From Silene conica (lineage: Eukaryota; Streptophyta; Magnoliopsida; Caryophyllales; Caryophyllaceae), in the NCBI GenBank assembly GCA_029255685.2, contig CM055315.2, forward strand, positions 27,223,501-27,287,500: DNA of 64,000 nt, read 5' to 3'. Shown piece by piece: positions 47,368-57,307 of the stretch (the stretch's first letter is position 1; each line of letters begins with the position of its first letter). Under the pieces are notes generated by a model. It saw only the letters and a program-made list of their open reading frames with translations, made no database searches and had not been told where the DNA came from. Both the position numbers and the translations under genes were made by a program.

Positions 47368-50300
47368 CAGCAACTGCACATCCAGGAGGAGTACATCGAG
47401 CCCCAGCAGGCAGAAATAGATGAGGTCCACCTGGATGAGCAGCATCCAGAAAGGACCGTGTTCGTAGGCTCAGAGTGCTCTGGAGATCTACGCCGGCAGC
47501 TCCTACAGCTGCTCCGAAAGAACGTGGACTGCTTCGCCTGGTCCCACAAGGATATGATTGGCATAGATCCAGAAATCATAACACACAAGCTCAGCATAGA
47601 TCCAGGATTCAGACCAGTGCAGCAGAGGCGCAGGAAGTTCGCAGCAGAAAGACATCAGATCATAAACCAGGAGGTGGATAACCTTCTGGAGGCAGGAAAG
47701 ATCAGGGAAGTCAGGTATCCGGAGTGGCTATCTAACGTAGTGGTGGTACCAAAAAAGAATGGCAAGTGGAGGGTCTGCGTGGATTTCACAGACCTGAATA
47801 AGGCCTGTCCCAAGGACCCATTCCCCTTGCCACACATAGATGCCATGGTAGACGCCACTGCAGGCCACGAAATGTTGACTTTCCTGGATGCCTGGAGCGG
47901 GTATAACCAGATCAAAATGGACCCAGCAGACCAGGAGAAGACAGCATTCAGGTCCGAAAGAGGCATCTACTGCTACAACGTAATGCCCTTCGGCCTGAAG
48001 AACGCTGGTTCTACCTACCAGCGGCTCATCAATATGATGTTCAAAGACCAGATAGGACGTAATATGGAAGTCTACATAGATGATATGGTGGTCAAATCCA
48101 AGCAGTCAACAGACCACACCCAACACCTGGAGGAAACATTCAACACCCTCCGGAAGTACAAAATGAAGTTAAATCCAGCCAAGTGTACCTTCGGAGTTTC
48201 TAGTGGGAAATTCCTGGGGTATATGGTAACACAAAGGGGGATAGAAGCCAGCACAGAACAGATCAAAGCAGTTCTGCAGCTGGAATCACCCCAGAAGCCA
48301 AAGGATGTGCAGCGTCTGACGGGAAGAGTAGCAGCCCTGAGCAGGTTTATCTCCAGATCCTCAGACCGGTGCAGATTATTCTATGATATTCTCAGAAAGA
48401 GCCAGAAGTTTGATTGGACACCAGAGCACGAAAAGGCATTCCAGGAACTAAAGCAGTACCTGAGCAGCCCACCCCTGCTATCCAAGCCAGAACAGGGGGA
48501 GGTCCTGCTCCTGTACCTCTCAGTAACCGAAGCAGCAGTAAGCGCAGTTCTGGTCCGACAGCACGAAGGAGCTCAGCACCCGGTGTACTACGTCAGCAAG
48601 TCATTACTACCAGCAGAAGCAAGGTATACCTCACTGGAGAAACTAGTATTAGCATTGGTCACAGCATCTTACAAGCTGCGTCCATACTTCGAATCTCATA
48701 CCATCTCAGTGGTTACCAATCACCCACTCAAGACGGTTATGAGAAAGCCAGAATTATCAGGACGAATGGCTAAGTGGTCGGTGCACCTCAGTGGGTATGA
48801 CCTCCAGTTTGAACCACGCACAGCCATAAAGTCACAAGCCCTCGCAGACTTCGTCTCCGATTTCAGCCCAGCACTCCAGACCCAAGCAGAGCAGGAAATC
48901 CTGCACCTACACCAGGGTGCCAAACCAGGCACCTGGGAATTACGAGTAGATGGAGCTTCAAACGCCAGAGGGTCTGGAGTTGGGTTGATCCTCCGATCAC
49001 CAGAAGGGGATCTAATCACCCAAGCAGTCCGATGTGAGTTCAAGACCACAAATAATGTGGCTGAGTATGAAGCCCTAGTCCTGGGACTGCAACTAGCCTT
49101 GGACATGGGAATCAACCATGTTAATGTATATAGTGATTCACAACTAATTGTGAATCATGTCAATGGGACATACGAAGCAAGAGACCCCACAATGGCGGCC
49201 TACTTGTGCGTGGCAAAAGAGCTAATCGGCAGATTCGTGGAATTCTGCATCCAGCAAGTACCCAGAGAGCAGAATGCAGAGGCGGATGCACTGGCAACTC
49301 TAGGCTCAACCTTCAAACCAGCCGATGTAGCCAGTATTCCAATCACCCATGTCCTCACACCAGCCATTCCTGGACCAGATTCGGGCCAGGAGGAGCTGCC
49401 TATCTGCAGCAGCAACCTAGACCAGGAGTCAGAACAAGACTGGCGAAAGCCATACCTGGACTGGTTGCAGCATGATATCCAACCCAGCAGTAAGAAAGAG
49501 GCGCGCAGTTTCAGGATGAAGGCTTCCAGGTTCATACTAATTGATGGAATCCTGTTCCGGAAGTCGTTAGCAGGACCATATCTGCGATGCCTGGACCAAA
49601 CCGAGGCACAGACAATCTTGCATGACCTCCACAGTGGCGACTGTGGAAATCATGCAGGGGGAAGAAGCCTGTCCAACAGAGCTCTCAGAATGGGGTACTT
49701 CTGGCCCACAATGCGCAAAGATGCAAAGGAATACGCAAGGAAGTGTGACGCCTGTCAAAGGCATGCACCTGTCAACCACCAACCAGCAGAACCCCTGCAC
49801 CCGGTCATATCCCCATGGCCCTTTATGAAGTGGGGAATGGATATTGTGGGACCTCTCCCCAGAGCACCAGGAAACAAGTTGTACATGTTGGCAATGACTG
49901 ACTACTTCTCTAAATGGATCGAAGCAGAGTCATTCACCCAGACCACCGAGGCACAGGTCATTTCTTTTATCAAGCGTAATATATTCACCAGATTTGGCAT
50001 ACCTTCAGAAATAGTATGTGACAATGGTTCCCAATTCATTGGGAAGAAAACCGAGGCATTCTGTGCTGGGTGGAATGTATCACTCCAAAAGTCTACCCCC
50101 AGAAATCCCCAGTCCAACGGACAAGCTGAGTCCAGCAATAAGATCATTATCGAAAATATGAAAAAGAAACTACAAGAAATGGGAGGAAAATGGGCAGAGG
50201 AGCTTCCTCTGGTCCTGTGGGCTGACAGAACTACCCCAAAAGTAGCAACAGGTCAAACCCCCTTCAGCCTCGTTTTCGGAGCAGAAGCTGTGATCCCTTC

Positions 50301-50676
50301 TGAAGTCAAAATCCCAACCCACAGATACGGGAGTATAACTGAGGACCAGAACCAAGTAGAAATGAAAAGCAGCCTGGACACTGTTGATGAACTCAGGACC
50401 AGTGCCTATATCAGGATGGCTTCATACAAACAGATGGTGGCTCGGAGCTACAACAAGAATGTCAGGATCAGAACCCTGCAGGTAGGAGATCTGGTCCTGA
50501 GAAAGGTGTTCCAGAACACCAAAAACAGACAAGCCGGAAAGTTCGCTTATAACTGGGAGGGCCCATACCAGGTTGAAAGCATAATTGGTAATGGAGCCTA
50601 CAGGCTAATGACAATGGAAGGGGAAATGATACCCAGATCATGGAATATACTTCACTTAAAAAAGTATATCATCTAA
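47362..50676 (+). CDS. pol of element R: RT, RNase H, archaeal-type RNase H, integrase
   Basis: 1104 codons open after the gag-pro UAG. I annotate from the codon after UAG because no ATG lies near the domain start. Reverse transcriptase: WRVCVDFTDLNKACPKD, then VYIDDMVVKSK with the YIDD site. The first RNase H is degenerate: at the position of the first catalytic Asp (VYTDAS in A2) it reads LYLSVT. A second, archaeal-type RNase H follows (LRVDGASN, YEALVLGLQLAL, VYSDSQLIV, ADALATL) and retains acidic residues. Integrase has a KCDACQ finger and a D,D,E core (MDIVGPL, CDNGSQF, QSNGQAESSN). There is no chromodomain. Protein ends 3.2 kb before the 3' LTR. Confidence 0.93.
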   Translation, partial: QLQQLHIQEEYIEPQQAEIDEVHLDEQHPERTVFVGSECSGDLRRQLLQLLRKNVDCFAWSHKDMIGIDPEIITHKLSIDPGFRPVQQRRRKFAAERHQIINQEVDNLLEAGKIREVRYPEWLSNVVVVPKKNGKWRVCVDFTDLNKACPKDPFPLPHIDAMVDATAGHEMLTFLDAWSGYNQIKMDPADQEKTAFRSERGIYCYNVMPFGLKNAGSTYQRLINMMFKDQIGRNMEVYIDDMVVKSKQSTDHTQHLEETFNTLRKYKMKLNPAKCTFGVSSGKFLGYMVTQRGIEASTEQIKAVLQLESPQKPKDVQRLTGRVAALSRFISRSSDRCRLFYDILRKSQKFDWTPEHEKAFQELKQYLSSPPLLSKPEQGEVLLLYLSVTEAAVSAVLVRQHEGAQHPVYYVSKSLLPAEARYTSLEKLVLALVTASYKLRPYFESHTISVVTNHPLKTVMRKPELSGRMAKWSVHLSGYDLQFEPRTAIKSQALADFVSDFSPALQTQAEQEILHLHQGAKPGTWELRVDGASNARGSGVGLILRSPEGDLITQAVRCEFKTTNNVAEYEALVLGLQLALDMGINHVNVYSDSQLIVNHVNGTYEARDPTMAAYLCVAKELIGRFVEFCIQQVPREQNAEADALATLGSTFKPADVASIPITHVLTPAIPGPDSGQEELPICSSNLDQESEQDWRKPYLDWLQHDIQPSSKKEARSFRMKASRFILIDGILFRKSLAGPYLRCLDQTEAQTILHDLHSGDCGNHAGGRSLSNRALRMGYFWPTMRKDAKEYARKCDACQRHAPVNHQPAEPLHPVISPWPFMKWGMDIVGPLPRAPGNKLYMLAMTDYFSKWIEAESFTQTTEAQVISFIKRNIFTRFGIPSEIVCDNGSQFIGKKTEAFCAGWNVSLQKSTPRNPQSNGQAESSNKIIIENMKKKLQEMGGKWAEELPLVLWADRTTPKVATGQTPFSLVFGAEAVIPSEVKIPTHRYGSITEDQNQVEMKSSLDTVDELRTSAYIRMASYKQMVARSYNKNVRIRTLQVGDLVLRKVFQNTKNRQAGKFAYNWEGPYQVESIIGNGAYRLMTMEGEMIPRSWNILHLKKYII

Positions 50677-51353
50677 AGGTGCCTCCACCAGATCAGAGCA
50701 GCTCCCTTAGACTCAGGTTCTACTCTGTATAAAGTTTACTCTGGTTCAGCTTAAAATTTTGTTTTACCTTTATATTTTTTATATAAACCTAAGTTTAGAA
50801 TGATATCTTGCCTTTATATTTTTTACGTTTTCTAAGTCTTGTAATTTCAAACCTTAGTACATTTTCAACTTTTAAGTCTTTTAAAAGAAAAAAAAATTTT
50901 TTTTCATTTATTTTCTGGACCAGAATTTACCTATCCTAGTGGACTGACCTAAAGAGGAAATCTGCATTGATCGCAGGAGAACCTAAGTTAAGCCTGGCAC
51001 CCCAGTGTAGGGACGGGTATACAAAACACCAGGCCAGCACGCCAAAGCAGCGATGGCCAAAATACAAACGAAACATGCATGTACAAAAGAAAAACGCCAG
51101 AACAACGGCAGAAAAACCAACAGATTAGACAAAGCCCCATACAACGGGGACATACGATTAAAAGCTGCTCAAGGCAGCTCAAAACGAAAATATTTCCACT
51201 GATCCACCAGGACCAGTGGCAGGATTGTTTTTACTGGTCCACCCGGACCAGCAGCAAAAAGTTACAAAGTTAAGCCCACGCAGGGGCATCCAAAGTTCAA
51301 AAGAAAATATTAACGCCCATATCAGGGCCCATCAGACAAATTCTTTAAAAAAC
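50677..51353. other. Non-coding spacer between pol and the antisense gene
   Basis: No gene seen. It includes an A/T run at about 50884-50904 and would serve as 3' untranslated sequence for both pol and the convergent antisense gene. Confidence 0.65.
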
Positions 51354-53443
51354 CTACTCATCAGGAGTAGGAGCAGCAGCATCGGCATTGGTATGGTCAG
51401 AGGTCACTTCCTCTCCGGCATCCTGGAACCCTACCTCACCTTCTTCCTCATCATCGGAAATCAGGTCCATGTTTAAACCATCAGGAAAGTCAGAAGCAAA
51501 GGCCTTCTCCAAAGCTGCCAAGTCCCAAGTAGAATGGCTACCCTCCTGGAACTCCCGAACACACTTCAGCCGGGTCTCAGCAGCGGTGTAGGCAACAGCC
51601 TCAATTAATGCTCTCTGCAAGCCAGTCTTTTTATGCTCCAGGGCCTCCACCTTCAGGACCAGATCAGCCTCCGAGGCTAAAGCCCGCTCCAGTTTAGACT
51701 GAGTTGCGGCTAGCTGGTCCTGGGACGATCCCTCCAGGGTCCTGAGCTCCTCCTCCTGAGCCTTGAGCTTCTCTTCCTGGGCCTTAAGTTTCTCCTGTCC
51801 AGCAATCACCTCCCGACGAAAACGATCAACCGCCTGCCGCAGATTTCCCCTCAAAACCTCCTCAGAGCTGAGCTTCGCCTTCATCTCCTCCATCCTCTCC
51901 AGAGCAGCGTCATGAGCCACCTTCATACGCTGGAGATCAGTCAGCAACTCCTCACTCTGCTGCTTGGTGCACAACGCCAGTTCCAGAGCCTAAAAGCACG
52001 CCGAGCCAAGTCAAAAAAAAAAAAAAAAAAGAGAAAAAGAAGAAAAAACAGAAACAAAGAAATTTACCTCAAAGGAGACTTCAGCGACGCGCTTGGGCAA
52101 GTCCCGGAAGGGACGCTTTTTTAGAATAGAGGCAGAAGTAGGGAACAATAGGGAGTTCAGAGTAGGCCAGAGCTTGGTCTGGGAACCTCCAAAGTCTCCT
52201 GGAAACTCCAGCTGCAGAGGAGGAGAGGAAGATTCTCCAGAAAATGTTCGAGGTAGCTGTTCCAAAACAGGCTTAAAACCAGGAGTAGGAATGGAGGGAA
52301 GGACCACCAGAGGAGACGGATCAACGAAGGGAACCTCAGGAACAGACTCCTGAACCAGATCGACGGTATCAACTTCAATTGGGGCAGCCTGGGACCCGGC
52401 TCCAGCAGAGCTCCCCTCAACAACATCCACTTTCTTTTTCTTCAAGGATCCAGCATCCCCAGGAGCTAACCTCTTCCTACGCAGCTGCATCACCCTACTT
52501 ATATCAACTCTGGGCTTGCCTGGAAAGACAGAAGTCAGTATAAAACCAAACATAACCTACCCAGAAAAAACAGCCATATCAAAACACCGTACCTTCCTTC
52601 TTTACCGCCAGAACAGCAGAATCCCGGACCAGCCTGGAGAAAGTTCTCTCCTCGGCAGGAAGGTCCAGGAGCTTGGCCTTGGAAGTAGGGGGATCCACAG
52701 CATCGGGGAACTTAGCCAAGCTATGCCCTGCAGAAGCCAATAAAAACCATCAGCATGAAACCAACAGCAAAGTAATCTGGCAAAACCAACACCAGAGCAG
52801 AGGTAGTACCTTCCACGGACTGCCAGCTGGCAAAGATATAGTCTGGGGAGGTAGGAAGAGTGTCGATCTTGACAAAAATAAAACGATTGAACCACTTACT
52901 ATCGTCAGGAGTGGTGGAAAAAACAATAGCAGAAGGCATATTATCATGACCACGAATGGTGCACTGAAAATGGCCCAGAGAACGAGGGGCGAACCACTGC
53001 CCCAAGTCGGCTAAACCGATGTTCAGCCCTCGTTCACGGTTCAGGGCGCAAATGCTGAGCAAGATCCTCCATGCATGCGGAGCAATCTGGCACATGGCCA
53101 ATTTGGTTAACTTCAGGAAATCAACAATTAAACCAGGGAAAGGAAATCTGAGACCCAAACGAAAGGGGTACTCGTAGAAGCAAGTCCACCCCTCTCTCTC
53201 AAAGTCGGCTTTCTCACCGGCACGGGGGAAGTGATAAACAACCTCATCCGGAAACCCGAACCGAACCTTGATGAGAGACGCATGGGACTCGGTGAAGGTA
53301 GAGTCACACAAGTGTTTCTCAGCAAGTAGACCTTGTGAAGGGAAAAGGCCAGAATACTCCTCAGAAGCAGGAACAGACCCACAAGACCCAGCAGGGGCAG
53401 GAGTAGCAACAGGAGTAGCAGAAGAGGATTCAGGAGCAGACAT
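51354..53443 (-). CDS. Antisense four-exon gene of element R, 618 residues predicted
   Basis: Three open blocks on the minus strand join when GT-AG introns are applied. Predicted exons: 53443-52810, 52727-52593, 52519-52068, 51989-51354. Donors read GAAG|GTAC, GAAG|GTAC and TTGAG|GTAAAT; acceptors CTGCAG|G, TTCCAG|G and TTTTAG|G. Phases are 1, 1 and 0, and the joined frame stays open to TAG. Exon 1 contains a region like the plant 'gypsy-type transposon' ORF domain (EYPFRLGLRFPFP, then AWRILLS). Exon 3 has a basic RRKR/KKKK stretch that could be nuclear targeting. Exon 4 is a long predicted coiled coil ending in an acidic tail. Antisense ORFs at this place are known in Tat-lineage elements; function unknown. 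The element's genomic RNA carries the reverse complement, so these introns would not be removed from it. Confidence 0.85.
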
Positions 53444-53571
53444 GGTAAAAAGACGAAAGCAGTAAAAGAATTTCGCAACAGATGAAAAAAGAAAGGCAAA
53501 GAAGCAAGAGAAAGCAAGAAAGAAGGTAAATTTTTTGAAAGAGGTAAAATAAAATACACGGTTAACGGGGG

Positions 53572-53579
53572 TATTTATA
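53572..53579 (-). promoter_or_regulatory. Internal TATA box for the antisense gene
   Basis: The minus strand reads TATAAATA, about 130 bases upstream of the antisense ATG. It suggests a promoter independent of the LTR. Confidence 0.65.
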
Positions 53580-53820
53580 AGAGAATCACATGGGTTAAAT
53601 TTGAAAGTTAAAATTCAAAAGGCAAAGCTGAAGGGTTAAAGAGAGTAAATGATGGGGGACAAGGCAGTTAATGAAGTGATGGGGCAAGTGGGGCAGATGT
53701 GACAAAAGAGCGGCTGTGAACAGTTGCCGAAACCCCAACTACCTCCATTAAACTCAGAAACTTATTTAAAGGCACGAAAGGAAATTCCAGCCCAATTAAG
53801 AGCCAAGATTAGGCTGAAAT

Positions 53821-53831
53821 TTGGGGGAAAT
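53821..53831 (+). promoter_or_regulatory. Polypurine tract of element R
   Basis: TTGGGGGAAAT directly before the 3' LTR; expected plus-strand primer. Confidence 0.85.
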
Positions 53832-54387
53832 TGTTTAGCCCAAAATTCACATCTCACTATTGGGCCCAGTGATGAATAATTACGCAGCCCAACGTCAGGG
53901 GCAGATCAAACGCAGACTAGACGCAGACTAGATGCAGACTAGATGCAGATCAGGCACAGCCCAGAGCAGAAAAAGAGCTGTTGAAAGGAAAGGAATGGGT
54001 CAAAACCCTAAGAGAATATTCCCCTATATTCTCTCCCACATTTCAGCACCAGAAACTGAGTCCGTTAAGCATAATTCGCAGCTATAAAAAGGGAGACTAG
54101 GTCATTACTTAATCATCTAGTTCGTACGTTGTAAACCCTACTTCTCTAGCAAAATACTTGTAATCCGTCCCAACAGTGAAAAACCTTCGATCATAGTGAA
54201 AATATTGGTGGGATTCCGTTCCCCCCGCGGTTGTTTCCCTAAACGGGTTTTTCCGCGTCACCAAAAACTTTGCGTGTTGTTCTTTGTTCATTTTTGTTTT
54301 GCATTATCTTTTACCTAAACCTTCATATTGGTTGGCACTTTGACTCACAACACAATCAATTGACTCGGTAGAAATTTTACCAAAACA
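53832..54387 (+). repeat. 3' LTR of element R
   Basis: Same 556 bases as 44080-44635; no difference was found on reading both through. Confidence 0.95.
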
Positions 54388-54392
54388 ACTAC

Positions 54393-55596
54393 CATAACCA
54401 AAATTTCCATAAATACTCCCAAAAAATAACCCTTACTAAAACAATATTTTACCATAAATAAAAATATAACAACCATAATTACAATTATATTACTAATAAT
54501 AATAATAATAATAGTAAAAATAATAATAAAAACGCAATAAGCAACGAAACAGCCCCCCTCCTTCAACGACTCAACCACGACTCTAACAACCCCTCTAACA
54601 ACCCCACGACCACCCCACTGCCCGCCGACAACCACCATACGCAACACCCAAACCACCCACTCCATCAGTGACACCCATCACCACCGTCGACTCCCTCCAA
54701 CAAGTCAGACCAGACACAAACCCAACCCTGGTTCCTCCCCTACACGACGCTGCTACCCCCTGAACAGCCCCCTGTCGACGCAACCTCCAGGGCTTCCACC
54801 GCGCACCACCACCTTCCACGTCCCCTTTCACACCTGACTGACAGACCCTGGTGGTGCCACTGTGTCGACCTCCCCCGAGTCAACAGTGGTACCACCCCCT
54901 TACACACCTCTTCGTGAACACACAACCAGACCCAGACTCCAACCCCGACAACAGCCCCATCGAACACCACTTTCTACACCACACCCTGTCCTTGTAACCA
55001 CCGAGACCGACCACCCACTACACCCCTGACCACCGTGAACAAGGTAACAGAAACAAGGACTCAAAATAACAACCTGACATCAAACGAGATCTAAGCAAAA
55101 GTGAGCAGACCAAACTCAATTACAATAATTGACAAGATACGACTCACGTACCTGTTTTTCCTGACCACGACGATGGGGGTTAGACATGGCCAAAAAGACT
55201 GTAGGCACTCTCTCTCCTTTCTGTGAGGTGGTGGCTGTAAGATCTAGGGTTTTGTTTTGATGAGAAAGCTCTGAAATGAGAGCACAACCCCCCTCTTATA
55301 TGGCGGCTTGCTTGGGTTTGAGGTGAGGGTGAGTGTAAGATTTAGATTAGGGTTGTGAGTCCATCGTGGGCTGTGGTGTTTGTGCACAGAAACCGAGGCG
55401 CAACACCACTCCCCTAGAGGTCTCGAGTTCGAAACCCAAGAGGACCCAAGACACTACCTCGAGAACCCTTGATCGAACCCCATCAAACACATAAACGTAG
55501 CCTAAAACTTATATGCAAAGGAAGTATTAAAACCGCATTTAACAACGTAACAAAATAAATCCCATAACTAAACGTGACAAAAATCGAGGTATTACA
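54393..55596 (-). repeat. 5' LTR of chromovirus A2, second part
   Basis: Continues the LTR after R and ends GGTATTACA, followed by the A2 target duplication AAACA. It matches 36626-37828 apart from scattered substitutions and a shorter microsatellite. Confidence 0.94.
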
Positions 55597-55601
55597 AAAC
55601 A

Positions 55602-55776
55602 AATAAGTAGATGAACAATACATGTACTATAATTAACAACCATATGAAACATTAAAATGTAAACAAACAAGTCCTTAATTGTTTCTACCCCATTTACTCT
55701 CACTCATTTACTAAGTCATTATAGTTTTAGTCATAAACTACGCGAGAGTTGGGAGCGTGTTCGCTCTGATACCAAC
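55602..55776 (-). promoter_or_regulatory. B interior, segment 3, with tRNA-iMet primer site
   Basis: The short piece of B between A2 and the B 5' LTR. TGGTATCAGAGC (minus strand) lies at 55763-55774, two bases from the LTR. Confidence 0.85.
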
Positions 55777-56471
55777 TGTAACAACCTGGATTAAACCATA
55801 AGGAAAAACATAATATAAATGAATATCAGAGTGTAACTCAATGATAACTGGGTTAAGGTGGCGCAAACACCTTACCCAAATCCGGATCGATACTCAAATC
55901 GAAAACCAAACTAATACATTATTCAAAGGTTCTTAAAAACTTAAAGCAAAGGTCCTAAACAATTTATTAAGCTCGCTTCACACATTCCCCAAGCAAGCAT
56001 CAACCAAACAGCGACCACCTGAACAACCTGAGAAGGGGGTCGACAATCAGTCGGGAGTAACTAGATGTTCTCCCAGTCATGTTTACAACAAGTGAATGTA
56101 ACCAACAATCAATAACAATTGAAATGTAAAACCAGTAAACATCCGAGATCATCTACACTCATGAAAGTCCAATAAAACTTACCATCATTTGAAGGAACGC
56201 TTCGACAATCATGTGAGGATATAAACATGTCATGACACGCATGCAACTTACCATACCATGATATTCTCAACACTAACTGAATGAAACCATATGACCATAG
56301 ACCAATGTGCGACCACTAGACCATGCACACTTACAACTCAATTAACTCATGACTACTAGTAACATAAGGCATAATGCTAGCAATGAAGCATAGCGAATAT
56401 CGTGACACACAATCCATTGCAAGAGAAGGCACACAACTATCATCAAAGCACAGCGATTAGAGCGAACGCCC

Positions 56472-56622
56472 GTTAGAGCGTATCACCACTGCCTCTAACT
56501 TGTCAGAGCGTATCACCACTGCCTCTGACTGACGAAGCGTATCACCACTGCCTCCATCGGTGTGGAGCGTATCACCACTGCCTCCACGATACTATGTATA
56601 GCGTATCACCACTGCCTATGTG
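56472..56622. repeat. Five hairpins with an invariant 14-nt loop (B LTR)
   Basis: Every unit has the loop CGTATCACCACTGC. The stems are GTTAGAG/CTCTAAC, GTCAGAG/CTCTGAC, GACGAAG/CTCCATC (two A-C mismatches), GTGGAG/CTCCAC and TGTATAG/CTATGTG (paired with G-T wobbles). Unit spacing is about 30 bases. The left LTR of B lacks this part. Confidence 0.92.
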
Positions 56623-56999
56623 CCAAAGACCTGGCCAGACCTCTCGATGCAATAACTGTACACCGAACGACACTCGGGACCCAGAACGTATAACTGACGA
56701 ATCTGGCCACCCCCGAACATAGACCAAAATAAATCCGACATCAATGGGTGGCGTTAGTTCATTCCGATAGTATATAACTGATACTACCGTCATCTATTCA
56801 AACTAGCAAACAACAATGCACAGTATAACTGACTGTACTAACATGCGTGAATAACATCACGACTCAAACCAGTAGAACATCATAACAGACTGTCCTAATA
56901 TCAAATGCATAGAAGTATCCAACGATATATGCAAACACAATATTATACAATCACTGAACACAACTCAACATGTGAATCAAGTATAAAAAACCAAAGTTA

Positions 57000-57307
57000 T
57001 AGTAACTTTAACTATAACGTAAGTAGTGGATGCGAGGTTATACTAACCTCAACTATAACTTCCACATATGGCTTGAGGTTATAGTAACCTTGGCCAGACC
57101 TTGACACGAACCTAAAGTTATACTAGCCCTAACCATAACTTCGAGTCATACCTCAGGTTTACGTTAGTCTCAGCTATAACTTTAACTCGTAGTTCAAAGT
57201 TATATTAACTTCAGCTATAACTTTGAGTCGTACTCAAGGTTGTACTAGTTTCAGCTATAACCTTGAATCATATTTTCAAGGTTACACATACTTCACTATA
57301 ACCTTGA
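57000..57307. repeat. Second hairpin array of the B LTR (GTTATA/TATAAC units)
   Basis: About eight units, 40-50 bp apart. The best are CAAAGTTATA/TATAACTTTG (57195-57204, 57216-57225), TCAAGGTTGTA/TATAACCTTGA (57234-57244, 57256-57266) and TCAAGGTTA/TATAACCTTGA (57276-57284, 57297-57307). A-T pairs in one unit are G-C in the next. Part of the array is repeated at 13175-13412 in the left LTR. Confidence 0.85.

Larger units (their letters stand above)
44080..54387 (+). mobile_element. Tat/Retand-like Ty3/gypsy element R, structurally complete
   Basis: Plus strand, 10,308 bp, TSD ACTAC at 44075-44079 and 54388-54392. The 556-bp LTRs (44080-44635 and 53832-54387) read identical base for base. 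It has a primer site complementary to plant tRNA-Lys, gag-pro, pol with a second RNase H, an antisense spliced gene between pol and the 3' LTR, and a polypurine tract. The extra RNase H and antisense gene are hallmarks of the Tat lineage. Nothing in it is visibly broken, so it may still be active. Confidence 0.95.
35668..55596 (-). mobile_element. Chromovirus A2 (Tekay/Del-like), complete, split by element R
   Basis: Minus strand; TSD AAACA at 35663-35667 and 55597-55601. It has a 3' LTR at 35668-37828, one open gag-pol frame, an iMet primer site, and a 5' LTR in two parts (43129-44079 and 54393-55596) around R. Without R it is about 9.6 kb. The LTRs differ by roughly fifteen to twenty substitutions by eye plus a microsatellite length change, indicating fairly recent insertion. 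It is structurally complete apart from a catalytic change in the protease. Confidence 0.95.

Noticed and set aside
51354-51974. A separate minus-strand gene for a 206-residue coiled-coil protein
   Set aside because: It lacks an ATG start and is better explained as exon 4 of the spliced antisense gene.
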